From positions 1,446,001 to 1,510,000 of the forward strand of contig JBAMJR010000073.1 in assembly GCA_038501785.1 (NCBI GenBank): a stretch of 64,000 nt of DNA, given 5' to 3'. The position numbers were made by a program, and so were the translations under genes. The stretch's first letter is position 1, and every line of letters begins with the position of its first letter. The stretch is from Myoxocephalus aenaeus. Taxonomy: Eukaryota > Chordata > Actinopteri > Perciformes > Cottidae. Below the pieces are notes generated by a model. It was not told where the DNA came from. It saw only the letters and a list, made by a program, of their open reading frames with translations, and ran no database searches. Shown piece by piece: positions 26,904 through 39,125 of this stretch.

Positions 26904-28042
26904 TCAACATTGTGGGCTTCAAGGGAAACGCAGCAGGGGTGCAGAGAGGAAGAACTTTAATTGGACACAGTCTGAGACTTTCAATTTGCATAGAAACCTG
27001 TGCAGGCAGGTACACATACACACACACGCACTATCACACACATGCAGTCAAGCGAACACACACCGACATACAGGCTGAATGCTGTCACTTCAATGGAGCT
27101 GATTAATCCTCTTGTTTACTGATGATAGCAGAGCTGCAGATCAAAATATTAATTTCAGCTCTGTTTCAGTGGGACAAAATGTTACCAAGGTTTCTTTTTG
27201 TCTCAGATTTGAAGTTGTGCATTTGATTTTCTCTTGTCAGATATTGAGTGCACACAAAACATAACAAGTGTAACAATCTTGAGCTAATACAGTCAATATT
27301 CCAGTTGCTAAACTCAAAAGGCTTTCGTTTAATGGTTCTTTATATGCAATTCAGAGCATTAATATGGCAGCAAGTTACTTTCCCTCTGTGTGTGTCGTTA
27401 TCCGAGCTTCTCCTTGCTTTGTTGCCATAGCCGGGCCGGCCACCCATGCTTTTAGTGCATGCGAGTCCCAGTGTGTGTGCCCCGCTTGTGAGCTAATGGG
27501 CACCCCCTCTTTACTGTGCTCAACTGGAGGGTGCCGTTCTTAGCGCTTTTAGCTCCGAAAGCTGCGAGCGGCTGTCTCCATGTTGAGAGCTGTGTGGAGG
27601 GAATAGATTTGCTCTGAATAACAGTATCATAAATATTGTCAGAGATGCTCAACGTGAGAATTTGGACATTTGACTGTAGTATTTGTATAACTCTGGTTTA
27701 ATTGCAAACGTGGGTATGATGGTTTGGGGGGAAAGATGGCGAGGGTTTAGTTTGAGGGCAGAGAAAAGAGTAGGCAAGCAATATTTAAGGAAGAGGGGGA
27801 TTTAATCTGCAGGTCACAAACATAAATGACACGCCTCCGAGTATAACACACGACACAGAGCCACAAGCAGGCAGATAAAACATGGGCTGTGCTGTCTGAC
27901 AGTCGCTGCCAGCTCAGAAGAGCTGAAAACTGGTGTACTGTCCTTCACTCAAACTAAAGGCTGAGCACAAGTCTGATTCAATTTCAATCCCTCCGCTCCG
28001 AGACGTCTTCACTATTGAGCATACTTATCTCTTTTGTTTAGC
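26904..28042. other. Non-coding stretch, nothing recognised
   Basis: A small CA run occurs near 27,017-27,030. No gene is supported. Confidence 0.5.
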
Positions 28043-28110
28043 TAGCACTTTTCAAGGGACACTTATAAAGGGCTTTGCAAAGGTGGAAATCAATACAGTA
28101 ACTAATACTA
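28043..28110 (+). repeat. Possible SINE/LINE-tail fragment
   Basis: 'tagcacttttcaagggac' followed by 'aaagggctttgcaaaggt' resembles the 'atagcacttttca..caaagtgctttacaaa' module of fish retroelement tails. Short and diverged. Confidence 0.4.
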
Positions 28111-28293
28111 GTAATACAAGCAAAAAGCAATGTAAGCGTAGCAAAGAACGTCAAGAGAATAGCACATAAGAGACCAGGAAAATGAATAAAACCTCATTGC
28201 ATATAAGCGACTCTATAAAAGAGAATTTGAAAAATATATTCAATCGATGATGCTGGTTTAGCAGCATTGACAGTGGCTTTGTCTGTAATGTAG

Positions 28294-28387
28294 AACATCG
28301 TTATGGGTATGTGGTATACTGTCCATCTCCATGGATATAAAGATGAAAACAATGGCAGTATTGCTGCTAATGTGATCAAATACAGAG
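28294..28387 (+). other. Exon-like interval, 94 nt, unconfirmed
   Basis: A TAG acceptor after 'ggctttgtctgtaatg' and a GTGAGT donor at 28,388 flank a frame that is open from an ATG at 28,303. The peptide has mixed composition and no recognised motif. Low confidence. Confidence 0.12.
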
Positions 28388-31300
28388 GTGAGTGTGTGTT
28401 AATAATGTCAAGGACAAGGTTAAGCAATGGAGGTGACAGAGATGATAATATAATACAAAACATGAATAATCGTTCATCTGCTAAATGTGAACCCTCTATT
28501 GAAGATATTTTTGAGAATGAAATGTTACACTTATCATTAAACAGGTTGTGTATTGAACTAGCACTACTGATTTGAGTCACATTTGAGCATAACGCAACTC
28601 ATCTTAAGCCACATTTTATAGGCAGGCAAGGGAGTCTTTATGTTGCTTTGTCTTTGTAATGATCATATTAAGTTATTTTATATGTATTGTGTTTTCATGC
28701 TGGAAACTATACATGCAGGGCTCTACCAGCCTTAACAGAGCAAACTGATTAACATAAGAATAATGCATTGTAAACACATATAAACACGCACACACAGTTC
28801 ATCTCCGAGAGGTGTTTCTCCTGAGCTTATAATATTGCTAATAATTGTTTTTCCTGACTCGCACACTTTTAAATGCCCTTATGTGCTTGTTATATTGCCT
28901 CTATGATATTGCTGACAGTGCTAATCTAGATCTGGCCAGAATTTCAGTAACATTAAAAAAACATTAAAAAAAGTTACATTATCAACAGAGGTTACAATGT
29001 TGACTTTATGTCAAAGAAGAAAACTCACTGAAATGAGCACGCTAACCAGCTAGCCCCGGCCCATCCTGGTCTTGTAGTACCACTTGTTCCTCAAGAGGTG
29101 ATAGTGAGTCATTGTACCAACCAGTCCAACATGTGAGGACAAAGAAGTAGAGCTGCCCTGAGACTTGGGATGTACCCTCTATGGACATGGAAGTGGAGGT
29201 GAATTGCTGATCCATATTTCTTTGTAGCATGTGGCCACATTTTACACGTTGCACCTTTTACCTTTCATTAAAAAGCCTAATCATATAAGAATCATATAAG
29301 AACGACTTGAAAATGTCACCTACAGTAATCCAATGTAATTTATGAGATGGTGATTACGACATGGGAAGTCGTTGGGAAGTCAAAAGAACACCTGTGCTCT
29401 GCAACATGTACTGTCAGAATTAATAATTACTGAGATGTTTCCCTGCAAATGAAACCCTTTGCATAAAGACTCTTTTCCAAGATGTTTTCAAACTCAAAGG
29501 GCTATACAATGTCCCTATAAACCTGAGGATAATCCCCAATTCAAGTCCTAACCCTCCTGTAAAGATCCTGCAGTATAGATAAGGAAAAGCATAGGAGTGC
29601 ATGAACACACACTTGGACACAAAGAGATACACATGCTGATTGATGTACTTGCTGCTTTTGGCTTTACTAACAATTCATTCAAGATTTTCATGAATAGAAA
29701 TATATTCAATTAAACAGAAGTGAATCCACCATGGAAAAGACCGTGACTATATTGTTTTGGTGGCGTGAAAAAGAGGGGATGAAATAAAGGAAAAAATGCA
29801 GGCAGAGTTATTAGTAATATTCTCTTCTCTGTTTGAAGATGAACCCTCTGGCCTTTCTCAGAAGTGAATTAAATTAACACACAAGAATGAAAGAACTGGA
29901 AAAGAAAGCAAAAAACAGCCCCGCTGCGAAGACTTACAACATCCGGTGACCTTTGGTAGAGAAACAGACCCATGACAAAAAATCATTGAGCTTCATTCTG
30001 ACAGTACAATGCCTCCATTCTGACCCAGCTATTCCTCACCTGTCCACTAGGGGTCCTCTGTGTGTTGCTCTACCCTGCTGCTCGTCCCCTCGACAGCAGT
30101 CGCTACTGCTCCCTGCTTAACCAGCTGAACTATATAGACTTTACTATATAATTCAAACTCACCAACTGAGATTAGTTAATAATAAAGTGTATTTCATCAG
30201 AATAGAGTGCACAAAATAACCACATGTGTCTGCAACTGCCACTGCTGTGTGGTGTGATTGAATGAATACAACCCACAATTGGCTAACCTCTTGTCTAGAC
30301 ACTAATGAGCTATAAGACGTCGTAAAACACACTTCATTCAAACTCAAAAACAAGCTGCGATGTATGCAGGCAATCGGCTCAAAGTCATCGTATTAGACAC
30401 GTCAGACAATCATGCCAAAAACAAAGTTAAACTCATAAATCTCTCAGCCTGAGCAGCAGCAGCTGAGTGGCGGCCATGTACTCGATAGTGTAAAAGTGAG
30501 CAGACGTGGACGGACACAGAGGTGCACACTTACTCAAAAACCAGCACACACCAGCGATCGCATGATCCTCCTGGCGGAGATACTATATTGGCAATATTTA
30601 TACAGGTAGACTTTGGGTAATTTCCCGGTGCTGCCAAAACAAGTGGGAAGACGGTCAAGGATGCCATATTGGTAAAAAAATAAAGCTGATTGCTCAGTCT
30701 TATCAATTATGCTGATGATGTCACAAGCCTGTTTGACTGTTATTGCATCATACAATTTAGCTGCATGTTGGTATTGTTTAAACAAATATATATATGCTTC
30801 ATGTTACCATACTTCCCAAGATAATACTACTCAAAACACTGCTGATGGTAGTTATTTTAACAACTAGTACACTTGTGTCAGCCTATACCAAATTGATTTA
30901 ATGTTTTTACATCCTAGTGGGAAACACAGCACGTATTATCAGAAAAATGCTCCTGAAAGAAATGCCTTTTGCTCGAATTTGGCTCGATTTTTCTTGACAG
31001 ATGAAACTTCATTCTTCATCTGGCAAATAGAAGTTTGACAAAATAATCTGACTTTAAGGTTCACTCACAGTCATCATTAATGGAGTTTTTTTCTGCCCGG
31101 TTATCAGGGACATCTTGTCAGATGATGTAGGAGATACCACCATCACTGGAAAGAGTGAGTTTGTGAATTATGTCCACATGTTTGGGTTTGACTGAATCAT
31201 CACTCTGAGACACAACGCTGTCTTGAGTTTTGATGCAAATTAGATCAATAGGGTTCAACAGGTTTGTAGTAGTTAGTATAGTTGTCTGTTAAAAGTATAT

Positions 31301-33267
31301 GTTGACAGAACATACGTAAAGTATGATCCCAGATAATGCTTATTTATCATTTTAGTATACCACAAACATGTTACATCCACCAATAAACTAAAAGCACAAG
31401 TACCAGTACTTATTTTCTTTCTGTTGCAGTGAACAGAACAGGACAGTTCTTAGTTAAAAATAGATGTTGAGTTGCCACCACTTGAAGAGCTGACAAGGAG
31501 GCTGTTTTGAGCCAAGACTATTTAGTAAGCACAAGGCTGCCAGCTCTCACTTATCTGGCATAGCATTTGTGCTTTCATTGTCAATCTGATGCTCTCATTC
31601 CTCAATTCCTTCAATAAATGTGTCTCCAAGGAACAGAACACAGAGATTTTTTTATTTTTAAAATATATAATTGCTGTTGGCATCCTCAACCAAAACAAGA
31701 TCTTTATGGGACAAACGAGCCGTGATTCCTTTTTATCCTTTGCCACTTATCTGTCTTTTTTTTATTTGTCTGTCTCTGTTACTTAGTTTTAACCGCCAAA
31801 TAGGAACAATATATGTTTGAATATGACCAACAACAGGCTTGATATCACTGAGCAGTGAAGTGACACCAACAGAAGAATTACTCATCAATAAAATATGCAA
31901 ACAATAAATGTATTTGAAGCAAGCCTTGTTTTTTTTTCATATTATTTATTTAATGCTATAAAAGCAAGCAAGAAAATACAGCAGACAATACAGTGTTTTC
32001 TTGCTAACAATGTACAGCATATTCCTCGCATCCGGGTGCAACCTTCTGATCTGATGTTTGAAATTGGTTATTATTGTTTATATTTATGGAATCATATGTG
32101 TGATTGTAGATGTGTATGAGAGAGAGGGAAAGAGGAAGAGATAAACAGGATGGGTTTTTAATGTAGCATTACTGTTCCTGAGGTTGCATTCAATGTATTC
32201 ATTTCACATGCAAATTAGTTCCATCATCATACCACTGTGGAATTTAAATAATATTTAGATGATTGGTGTCGTTACATTTAAATCGTAATCTCCCTGCCTA
32301 ATCTGCTTTATCAGTGTTACCTCATATTCTGATCACACCTCGTGCCTCAGATCCCTGATGTTAAGAACATGTGTTCCTTTGCCCCTCTGGGTAACAGCAG
32401 TGTATGAACACTTCATACATGCTAACAACACACTCTGTAGTAGTTGTAATCACATGGAAGAACATTTTATGAACGCATTCATCAACAATTGTGAAATATA
32501 AATAGTTAATAAATGCTGTAAAGATGTGTTTGCATGTATTTTACGTAATTTAACCATTTCTTTAATGTCAGCTGTCATTCTAACTGATCCAAAAGGAGTC
32601 TCACTTTCTTAGCTTGTTTGGTACGTTTACTGTTATGTTTCCACACCTGCCAATCTGCACTCACTTTTTTGTGCCCTTCTGTGTTAGTTTTCTCGACTAA
32701 AAATATACAGCCCAAACATCAAAGTGCCTCGGTTAAGAGAACTCCCCTCCCCCTTTGTTTTGCTTTGACAAATAGTCAGTGACAGACCCCTCTCCTGGTG
32801 CTGGCGTGGTGCTAAAAAGAAGTGAAATGAAGTGTGCAGACACCTGCGATTACTTCTGTTGGCCAGCTCAGTGGATCTTTAATTAGAAGAAAGAACATTT
32901 TCATGTTTAATTAAGTATAGAAATGAATGTATCCTGTCATTTAGAAAAGGCAAAATAGTTTCCCTCTGCAATTAAACTCCTGTGACAGATGATCAAACAC
33001 GCTCCCATTTCTAAAAACTTATTTTGAAAGCACTATAATCCTCAGCACTTTTTAAACATAAATTGGAAGTTGTACAGATGTTGTGATTGGGTCCTAAAAG
33101 GTGACTTCTCAACTTCAAATCATCATCGACCCCGCATCCACCCAGACAATACGGTACATCTCGAACATTGCGATGTGGTTCAGCATTTAGCAGCACTCCA
33201 TGTGTATAAATACTTAGATGGATTAAGCACAAGACAATTTACAGATATTCACATGTACTAGAGACCG
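28388..33267. other. Long non-coding stretch, nothing firm
   Basis: About 4.9 kb without recognised gene or repeat family. 32,860-33,000 contains several TTAATTA/ATTTA words and looks compact and unique, but I cannot test conservation. Confidence 0.5.
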
Positions 33268-34060
33268 CGCTAGCGGCTCAAAGGATGTCGGTGTCGGTCG
33301 TTCAGTCCACAAAGTAAGTCCTGATTGAAATGTCTCAACAGCTAATGGATTCAGACGATTTTTTTTTTTTTCCTTTTACAGACAACCGTCGTTCTAAGAG
33401 GAAGTATCTTGCAGAGTTTTGTGATTCTCTTACTTTTCCTCTAGCGCCACCATGAGGTTGGCTTTTGTGGAGTGAAATGTCTCAACAACTATTGAATGGA
33501 TTGGCATGACATTTGGTCCAGACATTCAGAGGATGAATTTAAATAACTTTTTGCCTAGCACCATCAGGTCATATTTTCAACTTCCAATACATATAAAGAT
33601 ATATATATATATAAAAGATACACATAATCCGTTTCAAGTAAAAGACATGCATTTAAATTCTTAAGTTACACAAACAAGCTGTTAAAGGTGGAGCTCATTT
33701 TGATGGCCTACTTGCATACTGCTGGGTCGAGCTGGGACCAGTAAGTCTCAAGTCTCCTGTTGAAGTCTTTGTGTCAATAGCAAGTCTTTTTTGATTTTAT
33801 CAAGTCGAGTCTAAAGGATAATTGATTGATTTCTTTTTCTTGAGTAAAAGTACTTAGTTACATTCCAACACTGCAAAATACCTTCAAAACGAATGACGTC
33901 TCAATTTGTGTTTCGTGCTAATCAACACACGTCATGTGAGCATTTAGCATGCTCACATGCTAAATTAAGGTTTTGAACATTCTACCTTTGTAGCATCACC
34001 ATGTCAGCACTATCATTGTGAGCGTGTTGCAGCCTCACAGTGCAGCTGGAAGGGCTGGAG
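33268..34060 (+). repeat. Percomorph interspersed repeat B, copy with internal insertion
   Basis: Left block 33,268-33,598 has two 'gaaatgtctcaaca.cta.tgaatgga' units, 'ctctagcgccaccatgaggttg' and 'gaggatgaatttaaataactt'. The right block resumes near 33,876 ('aaaataccttcaaaacgaatgac') and runs to 'gcagcctcacagtgcagctgga' near 34,050. About 275 bp between them is not expected from the family. Confidence 0.65.
33600..33874 (-). mobile_element. Possible hAT-type insertion inside repeat B
   Basis: Its right end, read on the minus strand from about 33,873, begins cagtgttggaatgtaactaa and then gtacttttactcaag, matching my memory of a very common fish MITE start. The left end and target duplication are not clear. 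Confidence 0.45.
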
Positions 34061-36068
34061 ACTTTTATCTCGTTATCCTGTGTCATGCTTCAATTTTAGG
34101 CATACAGCCTGGTTTTTGTTTTTTATTTATAGTTTGTTTTATTTAGTTTCATTCTTTATTTAGTTTTTGCACATCCATCTTCTCCTGTTTTCTTCTCTCT
34201 TTTTTTGTGAATATTTGGACATCCATTCATGTATTTCAAATGTACCTGCCAAACTCTCCACAAGCTATAGTTTGTTCACATGTTGTGATTCACCTTTTTT
34301 TTTTTACTGTTATTATCTGTATAAACCAGTCCAGTTCCATTTCTTTTGAGATGCCCTTGTCAGTATTTTATGATACACCTTGGTCTCCATTCCGTACAGG
34401 CTTACTACTTTTGCTGTTTCCCAAGAAGAATGACTCTAATCTCTCTTGAGTCCTTTTGTGGCTCTGAAATGAAATTAGCTTCCCAGACTATAGCGTTGAG
34501 TTATTATCCATTCAGCTTATAGGCTGCATGCTGACTTTTTCACTCAACAGCCACTTTTCCACAGAAAGCAAAACAAGGTTTACAGTGCTAAGGATAACCA
34601 TGTTGTTGATTTAAAAAAAAGAAAAGAAAAAAGGATTAACAGCCTTGTTTAGTTCAGCATCACATCCAATCTCAAGTAAATACAAACAGTGTTGCTTGGG
34701 GCTTTGCTCTTGAAGATAATGCAGTGGCATAAATAAAGAATAAGGCCTGTTTAGCCTTGTTTGACAAGAAGAATATTGGGAGCAGCTGAGGCCACAGCAG
34801 AAACAGGCTGAGGTTATCTACATGTGATTGAAATCTTTTCTTACCATCAAATTTTCATGAAAATGTCCCACTTTCTCAGGCCCATAAATGACAATGATGC
34901 AATGAATGTCACTACAATATGGGAAATGTCATTGCCTTTTTTCCTCCGTGAATGTTTCTTCTGCAAGAGGTAAATAAATCGAAAACTCACTGGAGCAGCA
35001 GCGAGTGCTGAGTTCTGCACAGAACAGCTTGTTTTATTGCGTTTTGCATGGAAATGGCTGTTTAAAATAATCAACATCGCTGTTGCTGTTTGGAAATCAT
35101 AACTGTTATTTGCAGCAGGGGAAGAATAAATAATGTATGCCAATTTATTTTAAAGTGCTACAGAAAAGTCTTATCTGTTGTTCACGTGTCTCAGATTGGG
35201 TGAATATTTATTTTAGGTGAAATTTTTGAAGGCCCACCACCTGTTTTTCACTGTTTCATCACATTGTGACGAGAATGTGAGCACAGGATTGCGAGGAGCG
35301 TTATTGTGTTATGTTGCTATGTTGCTATCGCTCTTTGATTCTTATGTTCACGGGATATTCTGAAACATCTGAAAACATCTGAAAACTCTGAAAGTTCTGC
35401 TGACCACTTACAATGCAAACACAGATTCCCTGCAGATCTGCATGTCCAACTCTCTGATTAAATGAGACTGTGGTCTAACCGACATATGTCTGGGATGGCC
35501 GAATAAATGAGCTACATTCTGCACGTGAACAGTATCCTTTTATGTTTGTCACAAACTGCTGTTGTGGGAGCTGCATAACATATCTGAGCAACTCTGAACG
35601 TAGGGTTTAGAGTTGCTCAGAACCCTAATTATTTATGTGTACTGGGTAAAGAAATATGTTGCTTTGGAAAAAGCCAAAATGCATATAATGTAATGTAAAT
35701 TTTAACCCCTCTACATACAAACAAGTGTGCGGTGCAGCACCAGGAGGAAAACACATAGCCAGGTGCAAGCAGTATGTGTCCTCATCAGAGTCAAAATTAA
35801 TGTATAGAGGTGTGAATTTATAACTGTGTTGATCTTTTCCCATGGATTTTATTTCTAATGAGCTCTAATTAGCTCAAAGTGATGATCCCTGTGTAAGCTG
35901 GCGAGTGATCTCCTCCGAAGCCTGTTCATCAGCTGTGACAGCCAGCATCAGCTTCTCCTTCTGTATACCTGCTTAATGGCACCCAATGGATCTCTATCTA
36001 GGCCAGCGTCTTACCATTCTGCCCACACATTATTCTTTCCCACTAAAAACTCACAATTATTAACTCAC
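34061..36068. other. Non-coding stretch, nothing recognised
   Basis: Short AT-rich frames only. Confidence 0.55.
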
Positions 36069-36245
36069 CTGTTTGTTGGAAAGTCCAAGGTATTTTTGGT
36101 TTATCTCCTGTGGTGCGAATACACTTTGACTCCTGTGTGGTTTTGATGATTGTGAGCACACACATTGAGGTGTGTGCCTGTGTACGCACCTGTGTGACTT
36201 ACTAAGAATGAAACATCCTCTTGGGTCATTTTTTTTTATCATAAC
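36069..36245 (-). other. Exon-like interval, 177 nt, unconfirmed
   Basis: On the minus strand a 'tatttatgtgtatttcag' acceptor (AG at 36,246-36,247) and a textbook CAG/GTGAGT donor (intron from 36,068) enclose 59 open codons, phase 0 at both ends. The peptide is Lys/Ser/His/Cys-rich and I do not recognise it. One perfect donor of this kind is expected by chance in a window this size, so this is only a lead. Confidence 0.2.
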
Positions 36246-36774
36246 CTGAAATACACATAAATATAACAACAAACAAATCAGCAACATAAAAAAATCACAT
36301 CTTTTTTTGTGCACTTTCGTTTTTTTGTGTGAGATTCCTTCTTCCAAGGTGACAATTACTTGCAAAGATTTTTTTCTTCTTTTCCCACTGATGCAAAGTT
36401 TGGCTTTTCTACTCTCCACACACCGATCAAAAACATGTTTTTCTTTTGCAGTCCAGCAGCTGATCAACAGTTGATGACCTCCTGCTGGATTTACCTTCTA
36501 CAAGTTCGCTGCTGTGTTAGTGAAGATGCTCCCTGAGAACGAGACGACTCTGTGGATTTCATCAGGTGCAACACATCAAAAACACTTCACCCATGAAGAT
36601 GCACCCTTCCTCAGTCAGGGTCGGCACAGATGGCTTTTGCATGGCAAGACCGTTGAGGAAAGGGTCAGTTAAGAAAAGGGAAAAAAAAGGGGCACTGTTA
36701 TTTTTCAGTTACACACAGCAATCTTGGAAATTCATGTGGCAAGACTAAAGACCTGTGGTATGGTAGTCTAGTGC
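36246..36774. other. Non-coding stretch, nothing recognised
   Basis: No feature supported beyond the open frame continuing upstream of the exon-like interval. Confidence 0.5.
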
Positions 36775-36805
36775 AGTAGTTCTCAAATGGGGGTACTTTT
36801 AAATC
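36775..36805 (+). mobile_element. Possible left end of a hAT-type element
   Basis: 'cagtagttctcaaatgggggtac' resembles the CAGTGGTTCTCAAA..GGGGTAC terminus of a common fish hAT family. It is the inverse of the end at 10,000-10,055. No partner end or 8-bp duplication was found downstream. Confidence 0.4.
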
Positions 36806-38400
36806 TTTTTTTGTTTACCACTCGAAAGGCTGACAGGCCAACAGGTAAGGGAGATATAAGGCCCTAAACTTCTCAAAGCTCCAGGGGAAATGCATGTAGT
36901 GAATATAAAAAGTAAGAGTGGAGATTTGATTCAATATTATACACGTAGGTTTTAAGAGTGTACACAACACACTTTATATAATCATACAATTTAACATACT
37001 ATTGTAGCCAAATAATATCTTTCTTTTCTTGATGCGTACCACATGATTCTATGAGTCACTTCATCCCCTGGGCAGTCTGAGGTATCATAACAGTAATATT
37101 ACTGAATTATGTTAAACACCTAACGTGTAAGATCCTAATGTAATCTTATGATGTGATCTATTTGACACTGGAGTTGTGACCTGGGTGGCACACACTGTAA
37201 GGTGACCCCTCTACCTCTTCTAGGACCAAGACTATAATATTACATCTGTATTGCTGCAATACAGCTTCCAGCCACCGGCGGCAGCATTGAGCGCCATGAT
37301 GCTGAGCACCACTCCAGACAACATGATCCTTCAACTTGAATATATATATATATTATGTGATTGACTGACTTTAATACACTCGCACACCATTTGAATGATT
37401 TTGTGTTTTAAGTCTGCTGAGATGTCTTCTTTGTCTCCGGTGAGTTCCCTTTACATTAAATGTAAATGTCGTGCTTTTATTCCTAACAGCTTGTCAAACT
37501 AGCTAATGCTACTTACCTTGAACAACTTGTATGCTAATTTCCTCATGGGATCCTATTTTTACCCCCGACTTTAATTGTTAGCATTCCAACCTTTGTCCAT
37601 TAAAGAAAACAAACATGCCTTTATAACCGAAAGTTAGTGAGCTAATGAGTACAAGTGGTGCAAGTGTTTGGTACTTGAGGTTCAATTCAATTCTTCAACT
37701 CGTCACTACATGTGTTTTGTCTGTTTCGTGTTCCTCACGACCACATGTGGCTAACAGGTGAGCACTGCATGTACATGAGGCTTTTCAAGTCAAAGTTTGC
37801 AATAGCATGCATCATATAGATACTGTGATTAATGTGTCCATCTCAATCTCAATCTGTATTGATTTATAGGATTCGTTTTGTAAAGTAAAAATAATTCTGC
37901 TTAAAATGTATAGGTTTCCTCATTAGACACGTTTCAGTATAGATCTGTAATAGCCTTGCTGTATTATTAACGTTACTAATGGGGCTGAACTAAGAAAGAA
38001 TAAAATGGTTTCAGAAACAGAATCGTAATTATAATAATAATAATTTTCATTTAATTTCCCATGCTCTATAGCACCCGGACAATTTAAATCAAAGGGTTTT
38101 TGTACACCATCTCCAGCTGTATCACTTACAGGGATTACAGCTGTAATTTGACATCTTCAAATATCTTGTTTTGTCATCAGTCCAATAACAAAGTTATTCA
38201 GATTACTGTCAAATACAACAACACGCATCAAACCCTCACGTTTGAGACACTGGAACCAGCAAATATTAGCTTGAATTTGATGTTCTGTTCATTGACAAAT
38301 GAATTAATCAAACCAATTGCAGCTCTATCTGAAATTTGAAATAATTGATTATCAAAAAGATGAGTGGGAGGTTAATTGATAGTGAAAATAATCGTTGTAT
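36806..38400. other. Non-coding stretch, nothing firm
   Basis: (AT)n at about 37,340-37,354. A GTGAGT donor-like site at 37,440 follows 'gagatgtcttctttgtctccg', which contains an ATG, but supporting context is weak. Confidence 0.45.
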
Positions 38401-38568
38401 TTTTCCTTTCAGCTGACGGTGCCAACTCAAATCCTGGAGAACATTCGCATCACAGCTTCGTTTTCGCTGCGAGTAAAATTGGATTCAGATTCAATAAGCA
38501 GCATGGAGAGAAAGCAGCCACTAGAGGCTGCACTCGCAAAGACACATAGATACATAGATCAATAGAGC

Positions 38569-38601
<33 letters not shown>
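38569..38601. repeat. (GA)n microsatellite
   Basis: About 33 bp of GA with one interruption. Confidence 0.9.
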
Positions 38602-38649
38602 TCAATGAAGAAACAGCAAAAAAGAGATGGTGAGATTGCATGCAGTTCA

Positions 38650-39125
38650 GTACGGCAAGACAGTGTGGCACAGTGAAGAGATAGAATAGGAGTGATCAAC
38701 GCACCAGCTGACAACCTGAGAGAGAGAAAGAGAGCGAGAGAGAGGGAGAGAGAGAGAGGGAGAGAGGGAGAGAGAGAGGGAGAGAGAGAGAGAGAGAGAG
38801 AGAGTGGAGCAGCGCTCAGCCACGTTGCCGGTCCTCATACATCCCTCTGCAGCTGTGTGAGGCAGAGTGAGCGGAGGAGAGGAGGAGAGCACATCTGAGT
38901 CCCGTGGAAACAGCAGGACCACGTACCATTTGGCCGAGAGATCGATGCACTTTACGCCGAGCCACACAGACAGGGTGAGTGGCCCGTAGGACGTCCGTGC
39001 ACTGCCACACAGCGAGAGAGCGAGAAGGCGAGCGAGCAAGGAGCCAAAGGGACAGCGAGGGTGAACAGAGGGAAGAAGATTACCCAAGGCCAATTTGAAA
39101 GCTCTCATCTGGTCACTCGGAGCAG
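38650..39125 (+). promoter_or_regulatory. Candidate promoter and non-coding first exon of a plus-strand gene
   Basis: This block is more G/C- and CpG-rich than its surroundings. A long purine (GA/GGGA) tract at 38,717-38,804 precedes sequence with CpG words (gccacgttgccgg, gagcgagaaggcgagcgagc). It ends in GAGCAG followed by GTGAGTT at 39,126, a strong donor; an alternative donor CAGG/GTGAGT lies at about 38,976. No TATA box and no long coding frame on the plus strand, as for many TATA-less 5' untranslated exons of vertebrate genes with long first introns. The transcription start is not defined and the gene cannot be named from this window. It could also be a GA-rich repeat with a chance donor. 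Confidence 0.35.
38717..38804. repeat. (GA)n / (GGGA) purine tract
   Basis: About 88 bp of nearly pure purine on the plus strand with periodic GGGA interruptions. The minus-strand Leu-Ser frame here (38,647-39,198) is translated repeat. Confidence 0.92.
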
